Origin: Novosphingobium percolationis
GTDB taxonomy: Bacteria; Pseudomonadota; Alphaproteobacteria; Sphingomonadales; Sphingomonadaceae
Direction of reading: 5' to 3'
Length of the DNA stretch: 64,000 nt
Assembly: GCF_020179425.1 (NCBI RefSeq)
Contig: NZ_JAILYM010000009.1
Coordinates: 1-64,000, forward strand
The position numbers were made by a program, and so were the translations under genes. Shown here in pieces: positions 41,903 through 51,130 of this stretch. Each line of letters begins with the position of its first letter. The first letter of the stretch is position 1. The notes beneath the pieces are model-generated. The model was not told the origin of the DNA, searched no databases, and worked only from the letters and a program-made list of their open reading frames with translations.

Positions 41903-44074
41903 ATGAGGGGGCTTAAGCTGCGCCTGTTCGTGACTGCGACCACCATTCTTACGCAATCGCTTTTTTCTAACGTCGCACTGGCCCAGGATTCGGCCGCCAC
42001 GCAATCCGAGGAGGAACAAGCAACGACCGGTATCGAAGATATCGTCGTCACTGCGACCCGCCGCGAAGCAAGATTGCAGCAGGTGCCCGTGGCCGTCACA
42101 GCGCTGGGCGGAGATGCCCTGCAATCGGCCGACGTCTCAACAGTAAGGACGCTGACCCAGCTGGTGCCTGGCTTTGTAGGCAGCCGCAACATGGGTGTCT
42201 TCCAGCCCGTGGTTCGCGGTGTCGGCTCAACCGGCATCTCGATTGGCGACGAACCCAATATCGCCACCTACATCGACGGTGTCTATCAGCCCGAATCTGC
42301 CGCAAACTGGATCGATCTGGTCGAGGTCGAGCGGGTTGAGGTGCTGCGCGGTCCGCAAGGCACCACTTTTGGTCGCAATGCGACGGGCGGGCTGATCAAT
42401 GTGATCACGCCGGACCCCAGCTTCGATTTCCGGGGCAAGGCTTCCTTGCGGGTCGGTAGGATGCGGCGCGAAGCGGGCGACTATGACGCGCGGCTCTATG
42501 TGACCGGCCCGATCAGCGAAAAGGCCGCGATCGATCTATCTGGCCTCTTCCGCAAGAACGATGGCTATATTGACGATCTGGTGCGTGGTGGAACGCTTGG
42601 CGATCAGCGGGTCATCGACCTGCGCAGCAAGGTTCTGTTCAAGCCTGCGGACAATTTCAAGGTTGTCCTGACCGGCGAATTCTTCGATCAGCAGAGCACC
42701 ACCAATTCGCCCCAGCCGGTCGACGGCAACACTGCTGGACGGCGGTTTCCTGGCGTCATCCTGCCAACGGGCCCCTGGCAGGCGTCGTTGACCGAGGTGC
42801 CCATGCTGAACCTTCGGCGGTGGACCTTCGCCCTGCACACCAAACTCGAACTGGGCGCAGTCAACCTGGAAACCACCAGCGGTTTCCTGAACTTGCGCTG
42901 GACCCAGAACACCGATTCGGATGCATCGAACCTGCGCCTTGGAAACTTTCTGGCCATCTTCAACGCGGAATCCGGCAGCCAGGAAATCAAGCTCAGCTCG
43001 TCGAACCCCGGGCCGTTCCAATGGCTCGTAGGCGGCTATTTCTACCAGTTCGGTGGCAGTTCCTTCCTCCAGCCCTGGACGGCCGCGAATCCTACCCTCC
43101 CCCTAGCCGGGCCGACTCTTGAGCCGCACCTCGGCGGTCGGTCCTTCGCGGGCTTTGCGGATGCGACCTATGAGGCCACGCCCGGCCTGTTCGTGAATCT
43201 CGGTGGCCGTTACACCACGGAAAAACGCGAGTTCTCGCAAACGGCGAATGGCACCCTAGTCGTCAACGACGTCGATAAGACGTTCAATAAGTTCAACTAC
43301 AAAGTCGGCCTTCGTTACGAAATTAGCAACACCACGAACGTCTACGCAAGTTGGAGCACCGCCTTCAAGAGTGGTGTCTACAATATGGCGAGCACCCGCA
43401 GCGTGCCGGTCGAACCGGAGGAAATCAAGGCCGCCGAATTCGGCATCAAGTCGGATCCGCTCAATTGGCTGCGGGTCAACCTTGCGACCTATTACTACGA
43501 CTACAAAAACCTTCAACTGCAGTCGAAGGATTCGCTTGGCGCGGGATACATTCTCCAGAATGCCGCCAATGCGGAAATCTATGGCGGCGAACTGGAATTG
43601 ACCGTTGCACCCACCAGGGATTTGAAGTTGCGCGGGGCGCTAGCCTACACCTACGCGCGCTACAAGGATTTCACGGCCGCCCAGGGCTTTCTCCCGCAGA
43701 CTGACGGCGGAAATACCGTCGTAACGCTGGATGCTTCGGGCAACGTCATGACTCGTGCACCGAAATGGTCAGGCAACGTCGGCTTTGACTGGGGGCATGA
43801 TCTGGGCGGCGGTCGGTTGAGCATCAACGGCAACCTCTCTTTCAGTTCGCGCCTCTACTACGACTTCGCCAACAACTTCTCGCAAGGTGCCTATACCTTG
43901 TCGAACATGTCGATTGGCTGGACGCCCGAGAGCGAGAAATGGAAAGTTTCCCTGTGGGCCACCAACCTGACCAACGAAAAAGTGTTCCAGACGATGCGCC
44001 CTGGCGCGCTATCGACCGATGGTTTCTACGAGCAGCCGCGCAAGATCGGTGCGACGGTTGAAGTCAGGTTTTAA
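41903..44074 (+). CDS. TonB-dependent outer-membrane receptor (first)
   Basis: 723 residues. N-terminal signal peptide (about 1-28, ending NVALAQ), TonB-box region IEDIVVTATRRE, plug domain with QLVPGFVGSRN and VLRGPQGTTFGRNATGG, then a beta-barrel ending in GATVEVRF with the terminal Phe. It probably imports a bulky or poorly soluble substrate or a siderophore. GGGAGAGAG precedes the ATG. It is next after nahD with a 45-bp gap, and a second receptor follows. Substrate unknown. Confidence 0.88.
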   Translation: MRGLKLRLFVTATTILTQSLFSNVALAQDSAATQSEEEQATTGIEDIVVTATRREARLQQVPVAVTALGGDALQSADVSTVRTLTQLVPGFVGSRNMGVFQPVVRGVGSTGISIGDEPNIATYIDGVYQPESAANWIDLVEVERVEVLRGPQGTTFGRNATGGLINVITPDPSFDFRGKASLRVGRMRREAGDYDARLYVTGPISEKAAIDLSGLFRKNDGYIDDLVRGGTLGDQRVIDLRSKVLFKPADNFKVVLTGEFFDQQSTTNSPQPVDGNTAGRRFPGVILPTGPWQASLTEVPMLNLRRWTFALHTKLELGAVNLETTSGFLNLRWTQNTDSDASNLRLGNFLAIFNAESGSQEIKLSSSNPGPFQWLVGGYFYQFGGSSFLQPWTAANPTLPLAGPTLEPHLGGRSFAGFADATYEATPGLFVNLGGRYTTEKREFSQTANGTLVVNDVDKTFNKFNYKVGLRYEISNTTNVYASWSTAFKSGVYNMASTRSVPVEPEEIKAAEFGIKSDPLNWLRVNLATYYYDYKNLQLQSKDSLGAGYILQNAANAEIYGGELELTVAPTRDLKLRGALAYTYARYKDFTAAQGFLPQTDGGNTVVTLDASGNVMTRAPKWSGNVGFDWGHDLGGGRLSINGNLSFSSRLYYDFANNFSQGAYTLSNMSIGWTPESEKWKVSLWATNLTNEKVFQTMRPGALSTDGFYEQPRKIGATVEVRF

Positions 44075-44133
44075 AACGAGGTGGAAAAATGGATCGGAAC
44101 CGCGGTCCAAATCAAACTCTAGGGAGAAGATGC

Positions 44134-46608
44134 ATGTCAATGATGTACAACACGGGCAGCGGCAAGCAATGGCTGCTTACTGGCAGCAGCCTTGTGCTTG
44201 CTTGCCTTGCCGTTGCTCCGACCAACGCTTTCGCGCAGGACGCTACGACCAATAGCGCGGTCGGCCAGGATGCCGAACGCCAGGGCGGCCTCGACGAGAT
44301 CTTGGTCACGGCCCGTAAGCGCGAGGAGAACGCCCAGGAAACCCCGGTTGCGATTACCGCGATGAGCGGCACGATGATCGAGGATCGGCAGATTGCCAAC
44401 GTGGCGCAGGTCGCGTCCTATGCGCCCAACGTCAACATTCAGCCAGTCGGCAATATTTCGGGCTCGAGCGCCTCGCTCACCGCGTTCATTCGCGGCGTCG
44501 GCCAGACCGACTTCAACATTACCGTCGATCCTGGCGTCGGCATCTATGTCGATGGCGTCTACGTGGCGCGGTCGGTCGGTGGACTGCTGGACATGGCGGA
44601 CATTGGCAGCGTTCAGATCCTGCGCGGTCCGCAAGGCACGCTGTTCGGCAAGAACACCATCGGTGGTGCGATCATCGTCAACACGAACCAGCCGAGCAAC
44701 GATTTCGAACTAAAGCTTGAGGCCGCCACCGGCAGCTTCAACCGCGCCGACTTCAAAGGCATCGTCAACATCCCGATCAGCGAAACGCTCGCCATGCGGG
44801 CGGTCGCGTCCTACGAAACCCGCGACGGCTATCAGCGCCGCCTGTTCGATGGCGGACGGCAGGGCAACAAGGACAGCTTCGCCGGCCGCGTGGCGTTCAA
44901 GTGGACGCCCTCTGATGCCTTCACCGCAACTCTCGCCGGCGACGTCAACATTCGCCGCGAGGAGCAGGCAGCCATCTATCTCATCGAAAACCGGGACTCA
45001 CCCGATCTTCTGCAAATCGTGAATCTGCCTGATGGCCGTCAAGTTGCCTTCCCTAGCTCAAACTTCGGTTACAACAAGCTGGGCGGTGGCGCTGGACAAT
45101 GTGGCGCCCCGGGTGAACTGGCACCGGTCAGCAATCCGAACTGCGTTTCTTCCCGATGGGTTACAGGCGATATCGATACGACTTGGGCCGGAGGTCCAAA
45201 CCGTTCGGACTTCGACCTATGGGGTGTCAACCTGACCCTCGAATATGACTTCGGGGATGTGACACTGAAGTCTATCAGCGCCTATCGCGACCAGAAATCG
45301 GTCATCGAATACGACTTTGACGTGACCCCCCACGAGGTGCTGCAGCTGACCAACAATATCAACTTGTGGCAGGCCTCGCAAGAACTGCAGCTCAATGGCA
45401 ACCTGTTCGACGACAAGCTCAAATTCGCTCTGGGCGCCTATTACCTGAAGGAAAAGGGCGACGACATCGAACCGCTGCGGTTCGGCTTCGCAAATTTCTT
45501 CAGCGGCGGGGCAATCGATAACGACAGCTATGCGGCCTATCTCCAGTTCACCTACAAGGTCACCGACCGTCTCTCGATTACGCCGGGCATCCGCTACACT
45601 AACGAAACCAAGCGTTTCGATCCTTCGGCGCAGGTGATCTACCGCGATTACACCGCCGGGCTGCTTCCGCCCTATCCCGATGGCGTATTCATCCAGTACA
45701 GCCGCTGCCTTGTGGGTCAACCCGCGCCGCAGTTGCTGCCGAACGGGTTCCCCGACCCGGCATGTGTTCCGTCGGCGACCAATCCTGGCGGCAACCATAA
45801 TCTACCTGCGGTTGAGGTGTCCGCCAAAGCCAAGGAATGGACCCCCGCGGTCTCGGTGAACTATCAGTTCACCAACGACATCATGGGCTATGCGTCTTAT
45901 TCGAAGGGCTTCAAGAACGGCGGCTTCAGCCAGCGTATTTTCCCTGGTGAACTGGTAACTCCGGCATTTACGCCCGAATTTGTGGAATCTTACGAAGTTG
46001 GCCTGAAGACCGAACTGTTCGACCGAAGGCTTCGCATGAACCTCGCTGTCTTCCAGTCCGATTACAGCGATATCCAGATCGTAGTGAACGAAGGCATTGC
46101 GCCTAAGGTTCGCAATGCTGGTGAAGGGCGCATCAAGGGCTTCGAAATCGAAGGCCAGGCCGCCCCGACCGACTGGCTGCGGATCGATTACGGCGTCGGC
46201 TATCTCGACGCCTATTACCGGACAGTCAGTCCTACAGCCTTTCCGGTGAACCTTAACTCGAAATTTGCCTTTGTTCCCGAATGGACTGCGACAGTCGCTG
46301 CTAACGCAACTGTTTACGAAGGCGACAAGGGCAAGGTCGTGCTTCGCGGCGACTGGTACCACCAGAGCGGCACCTTCAAGGATGCCGTGAACAGCCCGCA
46401 ACTCTATCAACCTGCCTATAGCGTGTTCGGGGCCGGCGCCTCGTACACCGATCCCAGCAATCATGTAACCGTTACTGCCGGTGTCACCAACATCGGTGAC
46501 AAGCGCTACATTCAGGGCGGTTATGTCGATCTGAACGTCGGCGGCGTTGCGGAAGCCACCTATTCGCGGCCGCGCGAATGGTTCCTCAAGGTCGCCTACA
46601 AGTACTGA
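44134..46608 (+). CDS. TonB-dependent outer-membrane receptor (second)
   Basis: 824 residues. Signal peptide (about 1-35, ending TNAFAQD), TonB box LDEILVTARKRE, plug with SYAPNVNIQP and ILRGPQGTLFGKNTIGG, barrel ending FLKVAYKY. Longer loops than the first receptor and only distant similarity, so it likely takes a different ligand. ATG 44134 follows AGGGAGAAG. The two receptors are the only outer-membrane uptake proteins in the window. Confidence 0.88.
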   Translation: MSMMYNTGSGKQWLLTGSSLVLACLAVAPTNAFAQDATTNSAVGQDAERQGGLDEILVTARKREENAQETPVAITAMSGTMIEDRQIANVAQVASYAPNVNIQPVGNISGSSASLTAFIRGVGQTDFNITVDPGVGIYVDGVYVARSVGGLLDMADIGSVQILRGPQGTLFGKNTIGGAIIVNTNQPSNDFELKLEAATGSFNRADFKGIVNIPISETLAMRAVASYETRDGYQRRLFDGGRQGNKDSFAGRVAFKWTPSDAFTATLAGDVNIRREEQAAIYLIENRDSPDLLQIVNLPDGRQVAFPSSNFGYNKLGGGAGQCGAPGELAPVSNPNCVSSRWVTGDIDTTWAGGPNRSDFDLWGVNLTLEYDFGDVTLKSISAYRDQKSVIEYDFDVTPHEVLQLTNNINLWQASQELQLNGNLFDDKLKFALGAYYLKEKGDDIEPLRFGFANFFSGGAIDNDSYAAYLQFTYKVTDRLSITPGIRYTNETKRFDPSAQVIYRDYTAGLLPPYPDGVFIQYSRCLVGQPAPQLLPNGFPDPACVPSATNPGGNHNLPAVEVSAKAKEWTPAVSVNYQFTNDIMGYASYSKGFKNGGFSQRIFPGELVTPAFTPEFVESYEVGLKTELFDRRLRMNLAVFQSDYSDIQIVVNEGIAPKVRNAGEGRIKGFEIEGQAAPTDWLRIDYGVGYLDAYYRTVSPTAFPVNLNSKFAFVPEWTATVAANATVYEGDKGKVVLRGDWYHQSGTFKDAVNSPQLYQPAYSVFGAGASYTDPSNHVTVTAGVTNIGDKRYIQGGYVDLNVGGVAEATYSRPREWFLKVAYKY

Positions 46609-46619
46609 CGGCTCTGCCT

Positions 46620-46641
46620 GGGGTGACCGAAAGGTCACCCC
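46620..46641 (+). terminator. Hairpin after the second TonB receptor
   Basis: GGGGTGACC and GGTCACCCC form a perfect 9-bp stem with a GAAA loop, 12 bp after the receptor stop. There is no T-run afterwards, so it may stabilise mRNA or end transcription with Rho. Confidence 0.5.
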
Positions 46642-46729
46642 ATCGATTGGGGGGGATCCGCTCCGGCGGTTCCGCCCCGTTTCGTTTGCATCCCTTGAAC
46701 TTCCCAACCGACTGCCAAGGTTTCGCTCC

Positions 46730-48229
46730 ATGCCTGTTTCCCAGCCATCCTTGTCCCGGCCCGAATTCGCTGCAGGCCTGCCGATCGTCGATGGCGAGGC
46801 CATAGCCACTACCGAGCGGGCGATTGCCGTGATCAATCCTGCGACGGGGATGGCGCTGACGGAAATCCCCCTCCTAGGTGCGGTCGAGGCGAACCGCGCC
46901 GTCGAAAGCAACGCCAGAGCCTTCGGGGAATGGCGGGCCCATTCGGCCGCCGAACGCGCCGCCATTCTGCACGCTTGGTTCGCGCTTGTTCGCGAAAACC
47001 GCAACGATCTGGCAATACTGCTCACGGCCGAACAGGGCAAGCCGCTCGCCGAAGCGCTGGGCGAGATCGACTATGCGGCCAGTTTCATCCAATGGTTCGC
47101 GGAAGAAGCCCGGCGCATCAATGGCGAGATCATCCCCGCCCAACGCGATCGCCGGGTCCTGGTTCTCAAGCAGCCGGTGGGCCTGGTCGGCGCGATTACG
47201 CCATGGAATTTTCCCGCAGCGATGATCACGCGCAAGGTCGCGCCCGCCCTGGCCGCAGGATGCACCGTTACACTCAAACCCGCCGAACTGACCCCGCTCA
47301 CGGCCTTCGCGCTGGCCCGGCTGGCACTCGAAGCCGGTGTTCCGGCGGGCACTTTCAACGTCATCGCAGGCGATGCGCCGGCGATCGGATCGGTCCTGAC
47401 CAGCCATCCCGGCGTTGCCAAATTCACCTTCACCGGCTCCACCACGGTTGGCAAGCTGCTGACCGCGCAGTGCGCGACGACGCTCAAGCGGGTGTCGATG
47501 GAGCTGGGCGGCAACGCTCCGCTGATCGTGTTCGACGATGCCGATATCGACGTCGCCGTGGCGGGCACGATCGCTTCAAAGTTCCGAAACACCGGCCAGA
47601 CCTGCGTCTGCGCCAACCGCATCCTGGTGCAGAACGGCATCCATGACCGGTTCGCCGAAGCGCTGGCCGCCAGAGTCGCGGCTTTCCGCGTCGGCAACGG
47701 CCTGGAAGGCGAGACCGATCAGGGCCCGCTGATCACCGCCGCGGCATTGCAGAAGGTGCGCGAACATGTCGGCGATGCCGTCGGGCGCGGTGCCCGGATC
47801 GTCACGGGAGGCGAAGGCCATGAAGCCGGCGAGCTGTTCCACCAGCCCACGGTCCTGACCGGCGCCAACCCGGACATGCGGCTGGCGCTGGAAGAGACCT
47901 TCGGACCGGTCGCTCCCCTCTTCCGTTTCGAAACCGAGGCCGAAGCCCTGACCCTGGCCAACAGCACCCGCTCGGGCCTGGCCGCCTACGCATTCACCCG
48001 CGACATGGACCGGTTCTGGCGCCTTGCCGAAGGTCTCGAGGTCGGCATGGTCGGCGTCAACAACGGCATCATTTCTTCGGAAACCATGCCTTTCGGCGGG
48101 GTCAAGGAATCGGGACTGGGGCGCGAGGGATCGCGTCACGGGATCGACGAATTCCTGGAACTCAAGGCCATAAGTCTCGGCTTGCCGCCGCAGCCCGCAA
48201 TTGAAGCGGAGAATCCCCAAAGGTCATAG
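46730..48229 (+). CDS. NAD(P)-dependent (succinate-)semialdehyde dehydrogenase
   Basis: 499 residues of the GabD-type ALDH group: PWNFPAAMITRK, FTGSTTVGKLL, Glu in MELGGNAP and Cys in NTGQTCVCANR, FGGVKESGLGREGS at the end. It fits succinic semialdehyde, which an HpaI aldolase (58652) would release here together with pyruvate. The ATG at 46730 is where homology begins, with no strong ribosome site. It is followed by an untranscribed-looking gap of about 45 bp with an operator-like palindrome. Confidence 0.85.
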   Translation: MPVSQPSLSRPEFAAGLPIVDGEAIATTERAIAVINPATGMALTEIPLLGAVEANRAVESNARAFGEWRAHSAAERAAILHAWFALVRENRNDLAILLTAEQGKPLAEALGEIDYAASFIQWFAEEARRINGEIIPAQRDRRVLVLKQPVGLVGAITPWNFPAAMITRKVAPALAAGCTVTLKPAELTPLTAFALARLALEAGVPAGTFNVIAGDAPAIGSVLTSHPGVAKFTFTGSTTVGKLLTAQCATTLKRVSMELGGNAPLIVFDDADIDVAVAGTIASKFRNTGQTCVCANRILVQNGIHDRFAEALAARVAAFRVGNGLEGETDQGPLITAAALQKVREHVGDAVGRGARIVTGGEGHEAGELFHQPTVLTGANPDMRLALEETFGPVAPLFRFETEAEALTLANSTRSGLAAYAFTRDMDRFWRLAEGLEVGMVGVNNGIISSETMPFGGVKESGLGREGSRHGIDEFLELKAISLGLPPQPAIEAENPQRS

Positions 48230-48256
48230 CTTCAAGGTGCTCTTAAATGTTGCTTA

Positions 48257-48279
48257 TAGTGCAATTTGTTGCATAATGG
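48257..48279. promoter_or_regulatory. Operator-like palindrome upstream of the decarboxylase/methylhydroxylase operon
   Basis: TAGTGCAATTTGTTGCATA has arms TGCAA/TTGCA around TTTG and an adjoining CATAAT that could be the -10 hexamer. It is nearly the same as the minus-strand reading of the site at 38091. Confidence 0.65.
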
Positions 48280-48353
48280 ATGAGGGAGAAGGATTCGGGC
48301 ATGAACGTTGCGACGGGAGTACGCAGGAAACGCGCGGGCGGCGCAGTCCGCCA

Positions 48354-48971
48354 GTGAAGCGCGTGGTCGTTGCCATAACCGGAGCGACAGGCTCGGTTTA
48401 CGGGCAGCGCCTGCTCGAGATGCTCCGCGAACAAGGTGGCTGGGAAACCCACCTCGTCATGTCGCAAGCCGCCTTGCTCAACATCCGCGAAGAAATTCCC
48501 GATGGGCGCCGCCTGATCGAAGGTGCAGCCGATGTGGTGCACAGTGTCCGCAATGTCGGTGCCAGCATCGCCAGCGGTTCGTTCTTGTGCGACGGCATGG
48601 TGATAGCGCCCTGCTCGATGCGCACTCTGGCAGCGGTGGCCCACGGTCTGTCCGACAATCTGATCACGCGCGCCGCCGATGTGATGCTGAAGGAGCGGCG
48701 CAAGCTGGTGCTGATGACCCGCGAGACGCCGCTCAACCTGGCTCACCTGCGCAACATGGTCGCCTGCACCGAAATGGGCGCGGTCATTTTTCCACCGGTC
48801 CCGGCATTCTACGCCCGTCCTGCAGGCCTTCAGGACATCGTCGATCACAGCTGCACACGGGTGCTGGATCACTTCGACATACATCGCAACGCAGCGGGCC
48901 GCTGGCAGGGACTTTCCACCGAGAGTGCGGTCGCCGAACCGGCGCCGCTGAAGATCGAAAGGCAAGCATGA
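48354..48971 (+). CDS. vdcB: UbiX-like flavin prenyltransferase (VdcB-type)
   Basis: 205 residues from GTG 48354. ITGATGSVYG (FMN site), then GSFLCDGMVIAPCSMRTLAAVAHG, KERRKLVLMTRETPLNLAHL and FYARPAG. It makes prenyl-FMN from FMN and dimethylallyl phosphate, the cofactor for the UbiD decarboxylase encoded 4 kb downstream. A longer form from ATG 48276 is possible but the extra residues are not conserved. Its stop overlaps the next start (ATGA). First gene of the p-alkylphenol-type operon. Confidence 0.88.
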   Translation: MKRVVVAITGATGSVYGQRLLEMLREQGGWETHLVMSQAALLNIREEIPDGRRLIEGAADVVHSVRNVGASIASGSFLCDGMVIAPCSMRTLAAVAHGLSDNLITRAADVMLKERRKLVLMTRETPLNLAHLRNMVACTEMGAVIFPPVPAFYARPAGLQDIVDHSCTRVLDHFDIHRNAAGRWQGLSTESAVAEPAPLKIERQA

Positions 48972-49540
48972 TGGCTTGGGATATCAAGCGACGCGAGCTC
49001 CTGGGAGCCGGAGCGCTGGGCGCAGCCGTGGCCGGGCTTGGCGTATTGCCCGGAGCGGCGGCGGCCCGCGCACGCAGGGTGACGGTGATCGAGGAAAGCG
49101 CGTCGCCGGAAAGCCGGATGTTCGCGGCGACGCTTGCCGAAAGCGGCGTGGTTGGCCGGACCATCCGGCTTGACCGGTCGCTCAATGTCCTTCTGCACGA
49201 ACTGGACGATGCCGATGGCCTGATCGTTGGCCTGACGTCGGATCCCGCGGCCATGATCGCCGGACAGGTTCTGGTCGCGCGCGGCGCCCGCCCGGCGTTG
49301 TTGTGGCGGCACCATTACACGGGCGGACGCTGGCAGCATCGGACCAAGGGCGCCGCGCAGCTGCTCCAAGGCGCCTCGGCGGCATGGCCGGTGGCCGTCG
49401 CGCACCTGGTTCGCGACGCGCTCGGCGCGCCAACCGAAGCTCGCTTGAACACCTGTCAGTCGGGTTCGTGCGATATCGCGGCCAGCAGCCCCGGACTGCT
49501 GGCCTCCTGGGTTTATGAAATCGGGGGAGACCTGTCTTGA
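48968..49540 (+). CDS. Unrecognised protein with twin-arginine signal
   Basis: 190 residues. I recognise no family. The N-terminus MAWDIKRRELLGAGALGAAV looks like a twin-arginine (Tat) signal with an alanine-rich hydrophobic segment and a likely cleavage site after AAAARA. The mature part has no membrane segment; it includes a His-rich WRHHYTGGRWQHR and a Cys pair in NTCQSGSCD that could bind metal or form a disulfide. The gene overlaps ubiX and the flavoprotein gene at both ends, so it is firmly in the operon and its product may accompany the methylhydroxylase in the periplasm. Confidence 0.7.
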   Translation: MMAWDIKRRELLGAGALGAAVAGLGVLPGAAAARARRVTVIEESASPESRMFAATLAESGVVGRTIRLDRSLNVLLHELDDADGLIVGLTSDPAAMIAGQVLVARGARPALLWRHHYTGGRWQHRTKGAAQLLQGASAAWPVAVAHLVRDALGAPTEARLNTCQSGSCDIAASSPGLLASWVYEIGGDLS

Positions 49541-51096
49541 GCCGCATTGTTCCCCAGGGTGTCGACGCATCCACTTTCAACAAGGCGCTCGACGAGCTTG
49601 CCGCGGTTGTCGGCAAGCAATGGGTATTCCTCGACGAGCTTCCGCTTTCGGCGTACCGGGACGCCTATTCGCCGCTGGCCGATGGCGAAATGCTGCCGTC
49701 CGCCGCTGTTGCGCCCGACGGTGTCGAGCAAATCCAGAAGATCCTGGCAGTCGTAAACGCCTACAAGATCCCTGTCTGGACCATCGGGACCGGCCGCAAT
49801 TTTGCCTATGGCGGCCCGGCCCCGCGCAAATCCGGCTATGTCATGCTCGATCTGCGGCGGATGAACCGCGTGATCGAAGTAAACGAGAAATACGGCTATG
49901 CGCTGGTCGAACCCGGCGTGTCCTACATGCAGCTTTATCGCCATCTGCGCCAGATCGGCAGCAAGCTGTGGATCGATCCTGCCGCACCAGCCTGGGGCGG
50001 CGTGATGGGCAATGCGCTGGAGCATGGCGCCGGCTATACCCCCTATGGCGACCATTTTGTCATGCAGTGCGGCATGGAAGTGGTTCTGGCCGATGGTGAA
50101 ATCGTCCGCACCGGCCAGGGCGCACTTGCCGGATCGAAGCATTGGCAAGTCACCAAGCACGTGGCCGGCCCGCATTTCGACGGCATGTTCACCCAATCCA
50201 ATTTCGGCGTGGTGACCAAGATGGGCATCTGGCTGATGCCGGAACCGCCGGGCTACAAGCCCTTCATGATCACCTACCAGAAGGAGGAGGATCTTGAGGC
50301 GATCTTCGAGGTCACCCGGGCGCTCAAGGTCAACCAGATCATCCCGAATGCGGCGGTTGCGGTTGATCTGCTGTGGGAGGCCTCGGCCAAGACCACGCGG
50401 CGCCACTATTACGATGGCAAGGGCCCGCTGCCGCCGTCGATCCGTGCCAAGATCGCCTCGGACCACGATCTGGGAATGTGGAACTATTACGGTGCGCTGT
50501 ACGGCCCGCCTCCGGTGATCGAGAACAACTGGAAGGTGGTGGAGGATGCCTTGATGAGCATTCCCGGCGCCAAGGTCCATTTCGATCGCAAGAACGATCC
50601 GGCCTGGGACTATCGCGTACGGCTGATGCGCGGCGAGCCGAACATGACCGAATTCAGCATCATGAACTGGATCGGCGGCGGCGGGCACATCAACTTTTCG
50701 CCGATCTCGGCGCCCAGTGGTTCCGAAGCACTTGCCCAATACAAGCTGATCAAGCAGCGCTGCAACGATCACGGCTTCGACTACATCGGCGAATTCCTGG
50801 TCGGCTGGCGCGACATGCATCACATCCTGATGATCATGTACGACCGCGCCGACGAGACGATGCGCAAGAGCGCCTACGACCTGTTCGGCCTGCTGGTCGA
50901 CGAGGCTGCGGAGGCGGGGTTCGGCGAATACCGCACGCACCTCGCCTTCATGGATCAGATCGCCAGGACCTACAAACACAACGACGGCGCACTCTGGGAT
51001 CTCCACCACCGTCTCAAGGATGTTCTCGATCCCAACGGCATTCTCTCTCCGGGCAAGCAGGGCATCTGGCCCAAGGCGATGCGCACAAGCGCGTAA
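49537..51096 (+). CDS. pchF: p-Cresol methylhydroxylase-type flavoprotein (VAO/PCMH family)
   Basis: 519 residues. N-terminal FAD-binding domain with the loop TIGTGRNFAYGGPAP (residues 82-96) and GNALEHGAGYTPYGDHF (about 155-171). Substrate domain with MNWIGGGGHINFSP and the phenolate-binding Tyr-Arg in EYRTHLAFMD (about 463-472), ending GKQGIWP. It would oxidise a 4-alkylphenol or a related benzylic alcohol to the aldehyde, passing electrons to a cytochrome c (55793). ATGA overlap with the preceding gene. No own export signal is visible. Confidence 0.87.
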   Translation: MSRIVPQGVDASTFNKALDELAAVVGKQWVFLDELPLSAYRDAYSPLADGEMLPSAAVAPDGVEQIQKILAVVNAYKIPVWTIGTGRNFAYGGPAPRKSGYVMLDLRRMNRVIEVNEKYGYALVEPGVSYMQLYRHLRQIGSKLWIDPAAPAWGGVMGNALEHGAGYTPYGDHFVMQCGMEVVLADGEIVRTGQGALAGSKHWQVTKHVAGPHFDGMFTQSNFGVVTKMGIWLMPEPPGYKPFMITYQKEEDLEAIFEVTRALKVNQIIPNAAVAVDLLWEASAKTTRRHYYDGKGPLPPSIRAKIASDHDLGMWNYYGALYGPPPVIENNWKVVEDALMSIPGAKVHFDRKNDPAWDYRVRLMRGEPNMTEFSIMNWIGGGGHINFSPISAPSGSEALAQYKLIKQRCNDHGFDYIGEFLVGWRDMHHILMIMYDRADETMRKSAYDLFGLLVDEAAEAGFGEYRTHLAFMDQIARTYKHNDGALWDLHHRLKDVLDPNGILSPGKQGIWPKAMRTSA

Positions 51097-51130
51097 CGGC
51101 GCCAGATTCTGACCCAAGGAAAGCAGCAAG

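Noticed and set aside
48276-48353. N-terminal extension of the UbiX-like protein from ATG 48276
   Set aside because: The extra 26 residues are unlike any UbiX and precede the FMN motif; GTG 48354 gives the normal N-terminus, though the ribosome site is weak.
49513-51129. 538-codon minus-strand frame
   Set aside because: Antisense to the methylhydroxylase flavoprotein; no family features.
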